A stretch of DNA of 64,000 bases from Streptomyces sp. MMG1121 (GCF_001280015.1 NZ_LGDV01000238.1:170628-234627); one strand, 5' to 3'. Positions 8,011 through 16,786 are shown, counted from the first letter of the stretch. Numbers and translations: made by a program. Notes: generated by a model not told the origin, from the sequence alone.

Positions 8011-9369
8011 CTACACCACCGTCAGCCGGCGGTCAGGAAGATGGCCGGTGAGGGCGACGGTCGGGCCGTGGGAGAGCACCGACGGATCAGGGACGAGGGA
8101 GGGGATCGGGATGTCGGCCGCGATCGCCCGGTCCGCCGCGCCGGGCGGGGGCGGGAACGGGGCGGCCGTCTCGATCAGGTGCTTGTAGTAGTCGAGGGAC
8201 TTGGCCATGTCGACGGTGACGGCTGCGGTGACCCGGCCCTGGTAGCCGTAGACCATCGCGAGACGGCGCGCTTCGAGGGAACCCTGGGCGATGACCACGT
8301 GGTCGGAGTAGGTGGGCACGCCCACCGACTTGATGTTGAGTCCGAACTGGGTCGACCAGAACACCGGGATGGACAGGTGCGGGCGCTGCAGCGGCCCGGG
8401 GTTGACCATGTTGTGGGCGGCCACCTCGGCCTGTTCGACGGCGTTGCCCCAGTGTTCCAGGGACAGCATCTGGTAGCCGAAGAGCGGGTGGGGGAAGCGG
8501 GAGACGTCGCCGGCCACGAAGACGTCGTCGGTGACGATCCCGTACATGTTGAAGGCGCGGCATCCGGCGTCGCAGGCGATTCCGCGCGGGCCCGCCGCCA
8601 GCCCGGACTCCGCCAGCCATTCGACGTTGCGGACCGCGCCCAACGCGACGACGCACACGTCCGCCTCGACGCGGCTGCCGTCGGACAGCTCCGCGCCGCT
8701 GAAGGTGCCGTTGCCGTTCAGGGTGGTGACCGTGACCCCGGTGCGCAGGTCCACGCCGTGGTTGCGCTGCATGACGGCCGCGAGCTTCGACAGGGTGCCG
8801 CCGAGAGCGCCGACCAGCGGTGCGGGGCCTCGTTCGGCGACCGTGACCTCCAGCCCCAGTTCCCGGCAGGCCGAGGCGATCTCCGAGCCGGTGAAGCCAC
8901 CGCCGATCACCAACACCCGCTCCGGCCGCGCGTCCAAACGTGCGGCCAGCCCCGCGGCGTCCTCCCGGGTACGTAGGGTGAACACGCCGTCCAGGGCGCC
9001 TTCCTCCGGGTTCGGCCAGGGACGCGCCCTGGTGCCGGTGGCGATCAGCAGCCGGTCGTACGGCAGAGACTCCCCCTCCTCCAACACCACGCGTTTCGCC
9101 AGCAGATCTACACCGGTGGCGCGCACGCCGAGGCGCCACTCGGCGCCCGGATCCCGGCGCATCGGCAGCTCGGTGGAGTCCGCCGTCGCCTGACCGAGCA
9201 GCACCTGCTTGGACAGTGGCGGCCGGTCGTAGGGCACGTGGGGCTCGTCGCCGACCACGGTCAGCGGGCCGGTGAAGCCCTCCTCGCGCAGTGCCTCGGC
9301 GGCCCTGAGCCCGGCCAGCGACGCGCCGACGATGACGATCCGGCCCTCCTTCAGGTCACCGGGCACCAC
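8011..9369 (-). CDS. FAD-dependent ferredoxin reductase
   Basis: This 452-residue NAD(P)H:ferredoxin reductase belongs to the pyridine-nucleotide-disulfide family. The FAD-binding RIVIVGASLAGLRAAEALRE is at 10-29, DRPPLSKQ at about 48, and the NAD-binding VLVIGGGFTGSEIA at about 151. The second FAD motif (GIVTDDVFVAGDVSRFP) is near 285, with a C-terminal reductase domain after it. It should pass electrons from NAD(P)H to the adjacent ferredoxin and on to the P450. The GTG start overlaps the ferredoxin stop by 14 bp, which implies translational coupling. The C-terminus is slightly long for the family (usually about 400-420), ending in a proline-rich tail. Confidence 0.92.
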   Translation of the reverse strand: MVPGDLKEGRIVIVGASLAGLRAAEALREEGFTGPLTVVGDEPHVPYDRPPLSKQVLLGQATADSTELPMRRDPGAEWRLGVRATGVDLLAKRVVLEEGESLPYDRLLIATGTRARPWPNPEEGALDGVFTLRTREDAAGLAARLDARPERVLVIGGGFTGSEIASACRELGLEVTVAERGPAPLVGALGGTLSKLAAVMQRNHGVDLRTGVTVTTLNGNGTFSGAELSDGSRVEADVCVVALGAVRNVEWLAESGLAAGPRGIACDAGCRAFNMYGIVTDDVFVAGDVSRFPHPLFGYQMLSLEHWGNAVEQAEVAAHNMVNPGPLQRPHLSIPVFWSTQFGLNIKSVGVPTYSDHVVIAQGSLEARRLAMVYGYQGRVTAAVTVDMAKSLDYYKHLIETAAPFPPPPGAADRAIAADIPIPSLVPDPSVLSHGPTVALTGHLPDRRLTVV

Positions 9370-9574
9370 TGCTCACCTCTTCCCCGAGGAGTATGGCCTG
9401 GACTGGGCAGGCCGCCGCAGCCTGGCGTACGCGCTCGGCCTGGTCGTCAGGGATGGCCGTCGCATAGAGCAGTCCCTCCTCGCCGTGCAGCTCGAACACC
9501 TCCGGCGCGAGGAACACGCACTGCGCATAGCCCTGGCAGCGCGTGAGGTCGACAACGGTCCGCATCGTCACCAC
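9356..9574 (-). CDS. [3Fe-4S] ferredoxin of the P450 system
   Basis: A 72-residue small ferredoxin. Cys13, Cys19 and Cys56 lie in RCQGYAQCVFLAPEVF and AAACPVQAI. The position that would hold a fourth cysteine is Tyr16, which is the usual pattern for the single [3Fe-4S] ferredoxins that serve Streptomyces P450s. GTGs at 9574 and 9571 and ATG at 9565 are all possible starts behind GGAGG. First gene of the leftward P450 operon, overlapping the reductase. The 324-bp upstream region carries an 11-bp-arm inverted repeat and, further off, two CCATAC-type palindromes, so the operon may be under more than one regulator. Confidence 0.93.
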   Translation of the reverse strand: MVTMRTVVDLTRCQGYAQCVFLAPEVFELHGEEGLLYATAIPDDQAERVRQAAAACPVQAILLGEEVSSGAR

Positions 9575-9680
9575 ATCCTCCGCTGTCCCACCCCCCTCGT
9601 TTCCAGCATGGGCCGGGAACCGCGGGCCCGCATGTCGCGGGGCGAGGACGGAACCACCGACGCGCCGAGGGCGCGAAATC

Positions 9681-9713
9681 GGTCAACTCACCTATGTCAA
9701 ACGTGAGTTGACC
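9681..9713. promoter_or_regulatory. inverted repeat upstream of the ferredoxin-P450 operon
   Basis: GGTCAACTCAC (9681-9691) and GTGAGTTGACC (9703-9713) are perfect 11-bp arms around an 11-base centre, about 107 bp upstream of the ferredoxin start. The spacing of arm centres (22 bp) is two helical turns, as expected for a dimeric regulator. It differs from the CCATAC family nearby. Confidence 0.55.
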
Positions 9714-9762
9714 ACTCCCGCAGAAGCCGTCCACGACAGTCGCCTACGTCACATCGACATTT

Positions 9763-9813
9763 CCATACGACGTATGGTTATACTCGAAGGGTGATTCCAT
9801 ACAGCGTATGGAA
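9763..9813. promoter_or_regulatory. two CCATAC-N3-GTATGG operators
   Basis: CCATACGACGTATGG (9763-9777) and TTCCATACAGCGTATGGAA (9795-9813). They match the four copies around the TetR/CYP102 intergenic region at 13.4 kb. They lie 86-136 bp before the His-rich gene at 9899, and 190 bp or more upstream of the leftward ferredoxin operon. TATACT between them (9779-9784) resembles a -10 box that a bound repressor would cover. Confidence 0.7.
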
Positions 9814-9898
9814 ATAGTCGCACGACCGTGCCAGGCGCCCCACATCGCCTGACCGAAAAACCGTCGGCGCAGACCGCGCCGACCGGGAAGGAAAGATC

Positions 9899-10321
9899 AT
9901 GAAGAAGCTCGCGAAGCGCGTCGCCCTCACTGTTTCCTCCGTGGCGGTCGCAGGGGTTTCCGTCCTCGGTGCCGGGGGCACCGCCTCGGCCGCGGCCCTC
10001 GAGCCCACGCACGTCCAGCGGTCGACCGTTCAGGTCGAGACCGCCGACCACAGCTGGGACAACGGAGTCGGGTACCTGCTCGAGCGGGGCTACTCCTGCG
10101 ACGAGGTCCATGGCTGGCACCGCGTCACCGACGCGACCCGGCACGACTGCGACGGCCGCTTCTACCGCGAGGGTCACTTCTACCGCGACGGTCACTCCTG
10201 CCGCTGGGAGGACGAGCGGCACGGCTGGACGTCTGACAGGTCATACCAGCACGACGAATACGGTTTCGAGCACGACGGCCGGGGCTGGAACCACCACGAC
10301 CCGGGCCACAGCGACCGGTGA
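9899..10321 (+). CDS. secreted His/Asp/Arg-rich protein
   Basis: This 140-residue protein has a clear signal peptide (MKKLAKRVALTVSSVAVAGV, cut near TASAA at about residue 30). The mature part is unusually rich in His, Asp, Arg, Trp and Tyr, with a short internal repeat (RFYREGHFYRDGH) and two or three cysteines (YSCDEVHGW, HDCDG, HSCRW). The composition suggests metal binding or cell-surface interaction. No known domain was recognised. GGAAGGAAAG before the ATG is a good ribosome site. A second protein of the same style and start (MKKLMRRTATV) is at 37258-37743. Two operators of the CYP102 type stand in its promoter region. Confidence 0.75.
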   Translation: MKKLAKRVALTVSSVAVAGVSVLGAGGTASAAALEPTHVQRSTVQVETADHSWDNGVGYLLERGYSCDEVHGWHRVTDATRHDCDGRFYREGHFYRDGHSCRWEDERHGWTSDRSYQHDEYGFEHDGRGWNHHDPGHSDR

Positions 10322-10562
10322 GACGGGTACTGCTCGAGGCCATGGGCCCGGGCGTGCCTGATCGCTGCCACTGGCAGGGATCAGGCCGACGGTCGGGGAT
10401 CGACGTCTCCGACCGCCGGCTGAGCGGGACCGCCCCACTGATCGTGCGATGCGCCGGTGCCGTCCGGCGCCCGCGCCCCGCCGTACCGCCTCCGCCCGCA
10501 CCGCCGCTGTGCCGCCGGCCGGACGCGAGGCGCCGCCGAGGCACGCCCAGGAGCGGAAGCCG

Positions 10563-10985
10563 ATGAGGAAGTCCTTGAAGTCTGTGGAGCGGCGGGTGGC
10601 CGTGCAGCTGGTCGTCTCGCGGGACTACTCACTGTCCCTGTGCCTGCGTCTTCGGTACGAGCCCACTGATCCCTATGTCGTCCGCGCCATCTTCTTCGCC
10701 GACTGCGACGAGCCGGTCGAATGGGTCCTGGGGCGGGATCTTCTGGCCGACGGCCTGAAGGGCCCCGCGGGCTGCGCGGACGTCCGGATCTGGTCGGCCG
10801 TGGGTCGTGGCGACACCGCGATGTACATCGCTTTCGGATCGTCCGCGGACACCGCCCTGCTCGAGGTTTCCGCGGGGGAAATCAGGTCCTTCCTGGAGCA
10901 AACCGAGGCTCAGGTGCCTCGCGGCACGGAGTCCGGACACATCGACTGGGACGCCGGACTGGCGCACCTGCGCTCGCAAGGCTGA
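10563..10985 (+). CDS. SsgA-like sporulation/cell division protein
   Basis: A 141-residue protein of the SsgA-like (SALP) family, which occurs only in morphologically complex actinomycetes and guides septum placement, wall synthesis or spore maturation. Recognisable features are the opening VERRVAVQLVVSRDYSLSLC, RLRYEPTDPYVVRAIFF at about 30-46, and VEWVLGRDLLADGL after it, with the family's usual length. The frame is open upstream, but AGGAG 8 bases before the ATG at 10563 decides the start. Which SsgA-G branch it belongs to is not clear. It is not near dcw genes, so it may be an accessory paralogue. Confidence 0.9.
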   Translation: MRKSLKSVERRVAVQLVVSRDYSLSLCLRLRYEPTDPYVVRAIFFADCDEPVEWVLGRDLLADGLKGPAGCADVRIWSAVGRGDTAMYIAFGSSADTALLEVSAGEIRSFLEQTEAQVPRGTESGHIDWDAGLAHLRSQG

Positions 10986-11026
10986 CCGCCGACCATCCAC
11001 ACCCTGAAGAAGAGGAACGAGTGTCT

Positions 11027-11356
11027 ATGTCCCAGTACCAGCTTCGCGTCTACACCCTGCGCAGCCCCGACGCGCTCTCCGCCTACGAGAAGATCTGGGC
11101 CCAGCACATTCCCGGTATGGCCAAGCACCGGATCACCACACACGGCGTCTGGACGGTGCCCGCGGCGCCCGGAAGCGAGACTCCCCGGCTCTACGCCCTC
11201 GTTTCTTACAGGGACGCCGACGACGTGCGGGAGCGGCTGGAGGCGTATCTGTCGAGTCCTGAATTCCGCGCGGACATGGAGGGCTTCGACATCGGCCAGA
11301 TCGCCGGCCTCGACGAGACGCTGCTGACACCCACCGTGGACTCCCCCTTGCGCTGA
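11027..11356 (+). CDS. NIPSNAP family protein
   Basis: This 109-residue cytosolic dimeric alpha/beta-barrel protein has MSQYQLRVYTLRSPDALSAY, then WAQHIPGMAKHRITTHGVW and YALVSYRDADDVRERLEAYL, the usual NIPSNAP pattern. Family functions are poorly defined; some members are small-molecule monooxygenase-like or ligand-binding proteins. A GTG at 11021 in the same frame could also be the start, since GAAGAAGAGGAA stands 4-5 bases before it and about 10 bases before the ATG. It follows the SsgA-like gene by 41 bp and may be co-transcribed. Confidence 0.8.
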   Translation: MSQYQLRVYTLRSPDALSAYEKIWAQHIPGMAKHRITTHGVWTVPAAPGSETPRLYALVSYRDADDVRERLEAYLSSPEFRADMEGFDIGQIAGLDETLLTPTVDSPLR

Positions 11357-12686
11357 CGGCCGTCCGGCGACGAGTGACGCCGCCAGAGGGGCCAGCATCC
11401 GGCGGCTCTCCTGCTCGGCGACGGCGATGCGCTCCCGGGGAAGGGCGCATCGCCCCCGTTCGCCGGAGGCCGCCTCGGCGGCTTGTCTCAACTCGGCCAA
11501 GGCGCTCGCCAGACGGCAACGTGCATGGGCGATAGCGGCGAGCTCGGGGCTGGACGTCGGGTCCGTCAACCGTGCCGCGGCCGCCCGGGAGGTGTTCGCC
11601 GCCGCCAGGGCCGTCTCGATGCGGTCCACGGCGCGGCGGTCGGAGATCCGGATGGCGACGAGCAGCCCCAGCGCGCAGCCGGTGAGGGTGTCGAGGGCCC
11701 GGTCCCTCAGCAGCTCGCCGACCGGCTGCTCGTGCGCGAACTGAGGGATCAGCAAGGACATCTGGACGACGCAGACCTGCCCGAGCCAGTAACCGCGGCT
11801 GATCGTCGCCTCGGTGGCGACCTGGAAGAACAGGACCGCCAGTACGAGGGCGAGTGATCCTCCGGCACGGATGATCGGCAGCAGGGCAGCGAACAACGCG
11901 AGGCCGACGAAGTTACCGAAAACCCGATTGAGGGCGCGTGTCCAGGTGAGGGCCAGGTTGGACTGGAAGACCGACGCGGCAGCGACCACGGCCCAGTACC
12001 GTCGACCGACGCCCAGCGCCTGTGAGGACCATCCGGCCAGGGCGCAGCCGACCGCGACCCGAGCGCCGAGGAGCAGGCGGGAGCCGGGACGGGAACGCTG
12101 CCCAGACGAATCTGACGCGGAGCTGGCTGACCTACGGGCCCTGATCCGCCCCAAGCGGCGCCGATGCCCTGTCGCCTCCTGTGACCGGCGGCATCAGATC
12201 CGGCAGCGGGGCGGTCGTACGCAGGGTTTGCGCCGAGCGGACGAGCTCCTGGTGGCCGACACCGCCGGATTCGGTATGGACCAGCAGCAGGGTCAGGGCC
12301 TCGTGCTCCGGCGAGCGGACGGGCATCAGCGACAGCGTGCGCCAGGCTTCGGCTGCTGCCGTGTCGGCAGTTCGGCAGGCCGAGGCATGGGCAGGGTCGT
12401 CGTCCGGGGTGCGGGCGAGCCGCACGGCGGCGTCCAGGACCCTGCCCACCGCCAGACGCTGCGGTTCCTCGGATCGTCCGAGCCCCGGAGCCATGCACAC
12501 CGCCCAGGCGAACACGCCGGCGGCAAAGGTGAGCCCGAGACGGCCGGGGATGTCGGCGAAACGCTGCGGGCCGCATCTGGACGGTCTTTCCGGAGGGGAT
12601 AGGGGTGCTCCTCGTGCGTCACGGCGCGTTGCGGCCTGGACTCGCCCGACGATGGACGTGCCCAGGCTGCGACGCCTTGGAACCAC
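11357..12686 (-). pseudogene. FUSC-family membrane protein, frameshifted
   Basis: Two pieces in different frames together resemble a FUSC (aromatic acid exporter-like) protein. The upstream piece (about 12686-12150) has one hydrophobic stretch (RLGLTFAAGVFAWAVCMAPG) and a soluble helical segment ending DLMPPVTGGDRASA. The downstream piece (from 12154) has four or five more membrane segments (LLLGARVAVGCALAGW, LVLAVLFFQVATEATIS and others). The frame break is near 12130-12180. The downstream frame has no stop until 10910, so it would read antisense through the NIPSNAP gene and into the SsgA-like gene. The natural C-terminus therefore seems lost as well. Probably inactive; a sequencing error at the frame break would not explain the missing end. 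Confidence 0.6.
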
Positions 12687-12690
12687 CGAC

Positions 12691-13368
12691 TCAGCGGCCG
12701 GCGCCCTGGCCGTTACGACCGGCGGCGAGCCGGCCTTCCAGGCCCGTGATGAGCGTGTCGATCACCAACCGGAACATGTGGTCCTGATCGGGGCCTGCCT
12801 GGCCTGCGTCCGTGACCTCGTCCGCGCCGGCAGCGGCCCCGGGGGGCTTGAGGCTCGCCCACTGCTGGAGCGAGCCGTTGAGTTCGGCGCCGAGGACACC
12901 GACGACGACGGCGACCATGAGAGCCGCGGTCTCCGGGACGTCCGGCTGCGACACCCCGGCAGCGGCCACGATCGCGGTGAGCGCGGTCCAGAACGGGTCG
13001 TCGGGCTGGATGAAGTCCGGCTGGCTGAACGAGTAGGCCATCAGTTCGGGGTGACGGTGCGCCAGGGTCCGGAAGTCCATGGCGAGCAGGCGGATGCGCT
13101 CCTGCCAGGGCGCGTCCTCCAGTGTCACGGTGCGGAACTGGGCACCGACCATCCTCGCCACGCCGCGCAGCACGGCTTCCTTGTTCGGCACGTGGTGGTA
13201 CAGCGACATCGGGTTCGCGTCGAGCACGGTGGCGAGTTTGCGCATGGTGAGCGCCTCGACCCCGTCCTCGTCGATGAGCCGCAGGGCGGCGGCATGGATC
13301 CCGGCCTCGGTCAGAGGCACGTCTCTCTTCCTCGTTCCCCGCGGGGGACGCCTCACCTTCTTTTCCAT
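12691..13368 (-). CDS. TetR/AcrR family regulator (TetR_C_1 type), likely CYP102 repressor
   Basis: This 225-residue repressor has an HTH at about residues 20-66: TEAGIHAAALRLIDEDGVEA, then MRKLATVLDANPMSLYHHVP and NKEAVLRGV. The MSLYHHVPNK signature and the C-terminal domain (YSFSQPDFIQPDDPFW and so on) fit the TetR_C_1 subgroup. It is divergent from the CYP102-type gene across about 200 bp that contain four palindromes; the first overlaps its own start codon. In Bacillus megaterium the P450 BM3 gene is repressed by the TetR protein Bm3R1 and derepressed by fatty-acid-like ligands. The parallel arrangement suggests the same logic here, but that is inference. Confidence 0.88.
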   Translation of the reverse strand: MEKKVRRPPRGTRKRDVPLTEAGIHAAALRLIDEDGVEALTMRKLATVLDANPMSLYHHVPNKEAVLRGVARMVGAQFRTVTLEDAPWQERIRLLAMDFRTLAHRHPELMAYSFSQPDFIQPDDPFWTALTAIVAAAGVSQPDVPETAALMVAVVVGVLGAELNGSLQQWASLKPPGAAAGADEVTDAGQAGPDQDHMFRLVIDTLITGLEGRLAAGRNGQGAGR

Positions 13369-13405
13369 ACCACGTACGGTATCAGTTCCATACGGTGTAC
13401 GGAAA
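13366..13405. promoter_or_regulatory. operator pair at the TetR start
   Basis: CCATACCACGTACGG (about 13366-13380) overlaps the TetR start codon. TTCCATACGGTGTACGGAA (13387-13405) follows. Centre spacing is 23 bp. Both match CCATAC-N3-GTACGG and would allow autorepression. Confidence 0.7.
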
Positions 13406-13452
13406 TGATCTGGATCACAGCACCAGCAGGGGCGGCCGGGCTTGCTTCAAGT

Positions 13453-13492
13453 TTCCATACGCCGTACGGTACCAATTCCATACGGCGTATGT
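13453..13492. promoter_or_regulatory. operator pair upstream of the CYP102-type gene
   Basis: CCATACGCCGTACGG (13455-13469) and CCATACGGCGTATGT (13478-13492) have the same 23-bp centre spacing as the pair beside the TetR gene. A further half site, TTTCCGTACGG, follows at 13492-13502. They lie 73-110 bp upstream of the P450 ATG, over the expected promoter. Confidence 0.7.
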
Positions 13493-13564
13493 TTCCGTAC
13501 GGCGCCAGGCATCGACCTGCGCAACGCGCCCTTGCCCATCCCCCTCCACGCAGAGGAGCAAGCC

Positions 13565-16500
13565 ATGACCACGCACTCCGCGAACCACCTTCGCCCCATC
13601 CGGTCCCCGCGTGGGATCCCTCTCCTCGGCAACACGCCGCAGATCCCCGACACCAACCCGGTGGAGTACTTCGGTGAGCTGTCCAAGCAGTTCCCCGAGG
13701 GCATCTACGGCATGGACATCGCCGGCATCGAGCAGGTCTTCGTCTACGACCCGGACCTGGTGGCCGAGGTCTGCGACGAGACGCGGTTCTTCAAGCAGAT
13801 CGACAAGACGCCGCTGCACCACGTCCGGGACTTCGCGGGCACGGGCCTGTTCACCGCCCACCAGCACGAAGAGGAATGGGGCATGGCCCACCGTGTCCTG
13901 CTGCCGGCGTTCAGCCAGCGGGCCATGAAGGCGTACTTCGGGCAGATGCTGGAGATCGCCCAGAACCTGGCGGGCAAGTGGGAGCGCAAGGAGGGGCAGC
14001 CGGTCAACATCACCGACGACTACACCCGCCTGACGCTGGACACGATCGCTCTGTCGGGATTCGGCTACCGGTTCCAGTCCTTCGACAAGGAGGAGCTGCA
14101 CCCCTTCCTCAACGCGCTGCTGGGCGCGCTGGTGGAGTCGCTGCGGCGCTCGCAGGAGCTGCCGATGATGACCAAGCTCCGCAAGGCAGACGACCGGAAG
14201 TACCGCGACGACATCCGGCTGATGCAGGACCTGGTCGAGAGCGTGATCAAGGAGCGCCGGGAAGGGAAGGGCACCGGTGAGGACGACCTGCTGGGCCTGA
14301 TGCTGGAGGCCACCGACCCGGAGACCGGCAAGCTGCTGGCCGACGACAACGTCCGCGACCAGGTGCTGACGTTCCTGATCGCCGGTCACGAGACCACCAG
14401 TGGCCTGCTGTCGTTCGCCACGTACTCGCTGATGCGCAACCCGCACGTCCTGGCCCAGGCGTACGCCGAGGTGGACCGCCTGATGCCCGGCGACACCGTG
14501 CCGGACTATGCCACGATCATGCAGCTTGACGTCATCCCGCGGATCCTGGACGAGACCCTGCGCCTGTGGGCTCCGATCCCGGCGTTCGGCAAGGCTCCGC
14601 TGGAGGACACCGTCATCGGCGGCCGCTACCTGCTCAAGAAGGGCACGCGGGTCAACATCCTCGAGGGCCCGCTGCACACACACCCCACGGCCTGGGAGCG
14701 TCCGGACGAGTTCGACATCGACCGGTGGCTGCCCGAAAAGCGGGCTCAGCAGCACCCGCACGCCTACAAGCCGTTCGGCAACGGCGTGCGTGCCTGCATC
14801 GGCCGACAGTTCGCACTCACCGAGGCCCGCCTCGCTCTCGCGCTGGTACTGCAGAAGTTCAAGCTCTCGGACACCAACGACTACAAGATGGACGTGCGGG
14901 AGGCGCTGACGCGCAAGCCCGGCAACTTCGAGCTGATCGTCCGTCGCCGTCAGGAACACGAGCGGGCCGTCTTCGGCGCCGCGGACCTGCAGACCGGCGA
15001 CACACAGGCGCAGACAGCGGTCAGCGGCATCGGCGTCAACCTCACTGTCGCCTATGCCTCCAGCCTCGGCTCCTGCGAGGACCTGGCGCGCACCATCGCC
15101 GACCGCAGCGAACGCTCCGGCTTCGGCACCACCCTGGTGAGCCTGGACGAGCTGGGCGACAACCTGCCCACCGAGGGCCTCCTCGCCGTCGTCGCCGCCA
15201 GCTACAACGGCAAGGCCCCCGACAACGCCCAGCGCTTCGATGACCTCCTCGCCGCCGGACTGCCGGAGGGCGCGCTGGCGAACGTGCGGTTCGCGCTGCT
15301 GGGCGCCGGCAACACCCAGTGGGTGGCCACTTACCAGGCATTTCCCAAGCGGATCGAGGAAGGTCTGCTGGCGGCCGGCGCCACCCCGGTCGTCGAGCGC
15401 GGCATCGCGGACGCCGCCGGTGACTTCGACGGCATGGCCACTCGGTGGATGGACAACCTGTGGGCCACCCTGGCCGAGGAGTACGCCGCCGACACCTCCG
15501 AGGCGAGCGGCCCCCGCTACCAGGTCCAGCTGCTCACCGAGTCCGACGTGCGCCCCGCCATCGTCTCCGAGCAGGCGTACCCGCTCACTGTGGTGGCCAA
15601 CGAGGAGCTCGTGGCCGACGCGACCGGCCTGTGGGACTTCCAGATCGAGCCGCCGCGCCCGTCCGCGAAGTCCATCACCTTCGAGCTGCCCGCGGGCGTC
15701 ACCTACGACACCGGCAACCACCTGGCCGTCTTCGCCAAGAACGAACTCGCTCTGGTGGAGCGGGCACTGAGGCGGCTCGGTGTCGACTACGACCAGGTGC
15801 TCCGGCTCGACCAGCCAGCCGGCGGCCGCACCCACCTGCCGGTGGGCACCCCGGTCACCGCCGGCATCCTGCTCACCGAGTTCCTGGAACTGCAGGACGT
15901 GGCCACCCGCTCCCAGATCCAGACTCTGACCGAGTACACCCAGTGCCCGTGGACCCGGCCGCAGCTCCAGGCGTACACCGCCGACACGGAGGAGGCCGAA
16001 GAGCGCTACCAGAAGGAGATCCTCGGCAAGCGGGTCTCGGTGCTGGGCCTGCTGGAGCGCTTCGAGGCGATCGAGCTGCCGCTGGCGGTCTTCCTGGAGA
16101 TGATGGGCCCGATGCGTCCGCGCTTCTACTCCATCTCCTCCGCCCCGTCGGCCAACCCGCGCCATGTGCGCCTGACCGTCGGCCTGCTGGAGGGTCCGGC
16201 CCTGTCCGGCGACGGCCAGTACCGCGGCACCTGCTCCTCCTACATCGCGGGACTCGAGCCCGGGGACGTCGTGTACGGCTACGTCCGTGTGCCCTCCCCG
16301 ACGTTCGCCCCTCCCGCCGACCCCGCCACGCCGCTGATCCTCATCGGCCCCGGCACCGGCATCGCGCCGCTGCGCGGCTTCCTGGAGGAGCGGGCCTGGC
16401 AGCACGCCAACGGCACGCAGGTCGGTCTGTCACAGGTCTTCGTCGGCTGCCGCTACCCGGAGCACGACTACTTCTACCGCCAGCAGATGCAGGACTGGGA

Positions 16501-16786
16501 GCACGCCGGGATCGCGCAGATCCACACCGCCTTCTCCGCGGTGACCGGCCACCCCGCCCGGTTCGTGCAGAACGCCATAGCCAACGCCGCCGACACGGTG
16601 TGGCAGACCATCGAGGACGGCGCGTACATCTACGTCTGCGGCGACGGCCGCCGCATGGCACCCGCCGTCCGCGAGGCACTGGCCGCCATCTACCGCCAGA
16701 AGACCGGCTGCGACGACGAGACCGCTCAGCAGTGGCTCGCCCAGCTCGAGGCCGATGAGCGCTACCAGCAGGACGTCTTCGCCTGA
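13565..16786 (+). CDS. CYP102-type self-sufficient P450/NADPH-P450 reductase fusion
   Basis: A 1073-residue cytosolic fatty-acid hydroxylase of the P450 BM3 class. The heme domain (1-470) has the I-helix AGHETT at 273-278, ETLRLW (ExxR) near 330, and the heme loop FGNGVRACIGRQFAL with Cys411. The reductase part has an FMN flavodoxin domain from about 495 (VAYASSLGSCEDLARTIADR), an FAD domain with RFYSISSAP (about 858) and GTCSSYIAG, and an NADPH site (LILIGPGTGIAPLRGF, about 925; YVCGDGRRMAP, about 1022). It ends QQDVFA, as in the family. Length is as expected for BM3. AGAGGAG precedes the ATG at 13565. The family hydroxylates medium/long-chain fatty acids at subterminal positions. Divergent TetR and operators indicate inducible expression. 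Confidence 0.95.
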   Translation: MTTHSANHLRPIRSPRGIPLLGNTPQIPDTNPVEYFGELSKQFPEGIYGMDIAGIEQVFVYDPDLVAEVCDETRFFKQIDKTPLHHVRDFAGTGLFTAHQHEEEWGMAHRVLLPAFSQRAMKAYFGQMLEIAQNLAGKWERKEGQPVNITDDYTRLTLDTIALSGFGYRFQSFDKEELHPFLNALLGALVESLRRSQELPMMTKLRKADDRKYRDDIRLMQDLVESVIKERREGKGTGEDDLLGLMLEATDPETGKLLADDNVRDQVLTFLIAGHETTSGLLSFATYSLMRNPHVLAQAYAEVDRLMPGDTVPDYATIMQLDVIPRILDETLRLWAPIPAFGKAPLEDTVIGGRYLLKKGTRVNILEGPLHTHPTAWERPDEFDIDRWLPEKRAQQHPHAYKPFGNGVRACIGRQFALTEARLALALVLQKFKLSDTNDYKMDVREALTRKPGNFELIVRRRQEHERAVFGAADLQTGDTQAQTAVSGIGVNLTVAYASSLGSCEDLARTIADRSERSGFGTTLVSLDELGDNLPTEGLLAVVAASYNGKAPDNAQRFDDLLAAGLPEGALANVRFALLGAGNTQWVATYQAFPKRIEEGLLAAGATPVVERGIADAAGDFDGMATRWMDNLWATLAEEYAADTSEASGPRYQVQLLTESDVRPAIVSEQAYPLTVVANEELVADATGLWDFQIEPPRPSAKSITFELPAGVTYDTGNHLAVFAKNELALVERALRRLGVDYDQVLRLDQPAGGRTHLPVGTPVTAGILLTEFLELQDVATRSQIQTLTEYTQCPWTRPQLQAYTADTEEAEERYQKEILGKRVSVLGLLERFEAIELPLAVFLEMMGPMRPRFYSISSAPSANPRHVRLTVGLLEGPALSGDGQYRGTCSSYIAGLEPGDVVYGYVRVPSPTFAPPADPATPLILIGPGTGIAPLRGFLEERAWQHANGTQVGLSQVFVGCRYPEHDYFYRQQMQDWEHAGIAQIHTAFSAVTGHPARFVQNAIANAADTVWQTIEDGAYIYVCGDGRRMAPAVREALAAIYRQKTGCDDETAQQWLAQLEADERYQQDVFA

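Noticed and set aside
6664..8976. A 770-codon open frame on the plus strand
   Set aside because: Antisense of the P450 and reductase genes, low-complexity Gly/Val/Arg sequence, no ribosome site or family.
13415..16405. A 996-codon open frame on the minus strand
   Set aside because: It is the antisense shadow of the CYP102-type gene; high GC3 removes stops from the opposite strand. The translation has no recognisable domain.
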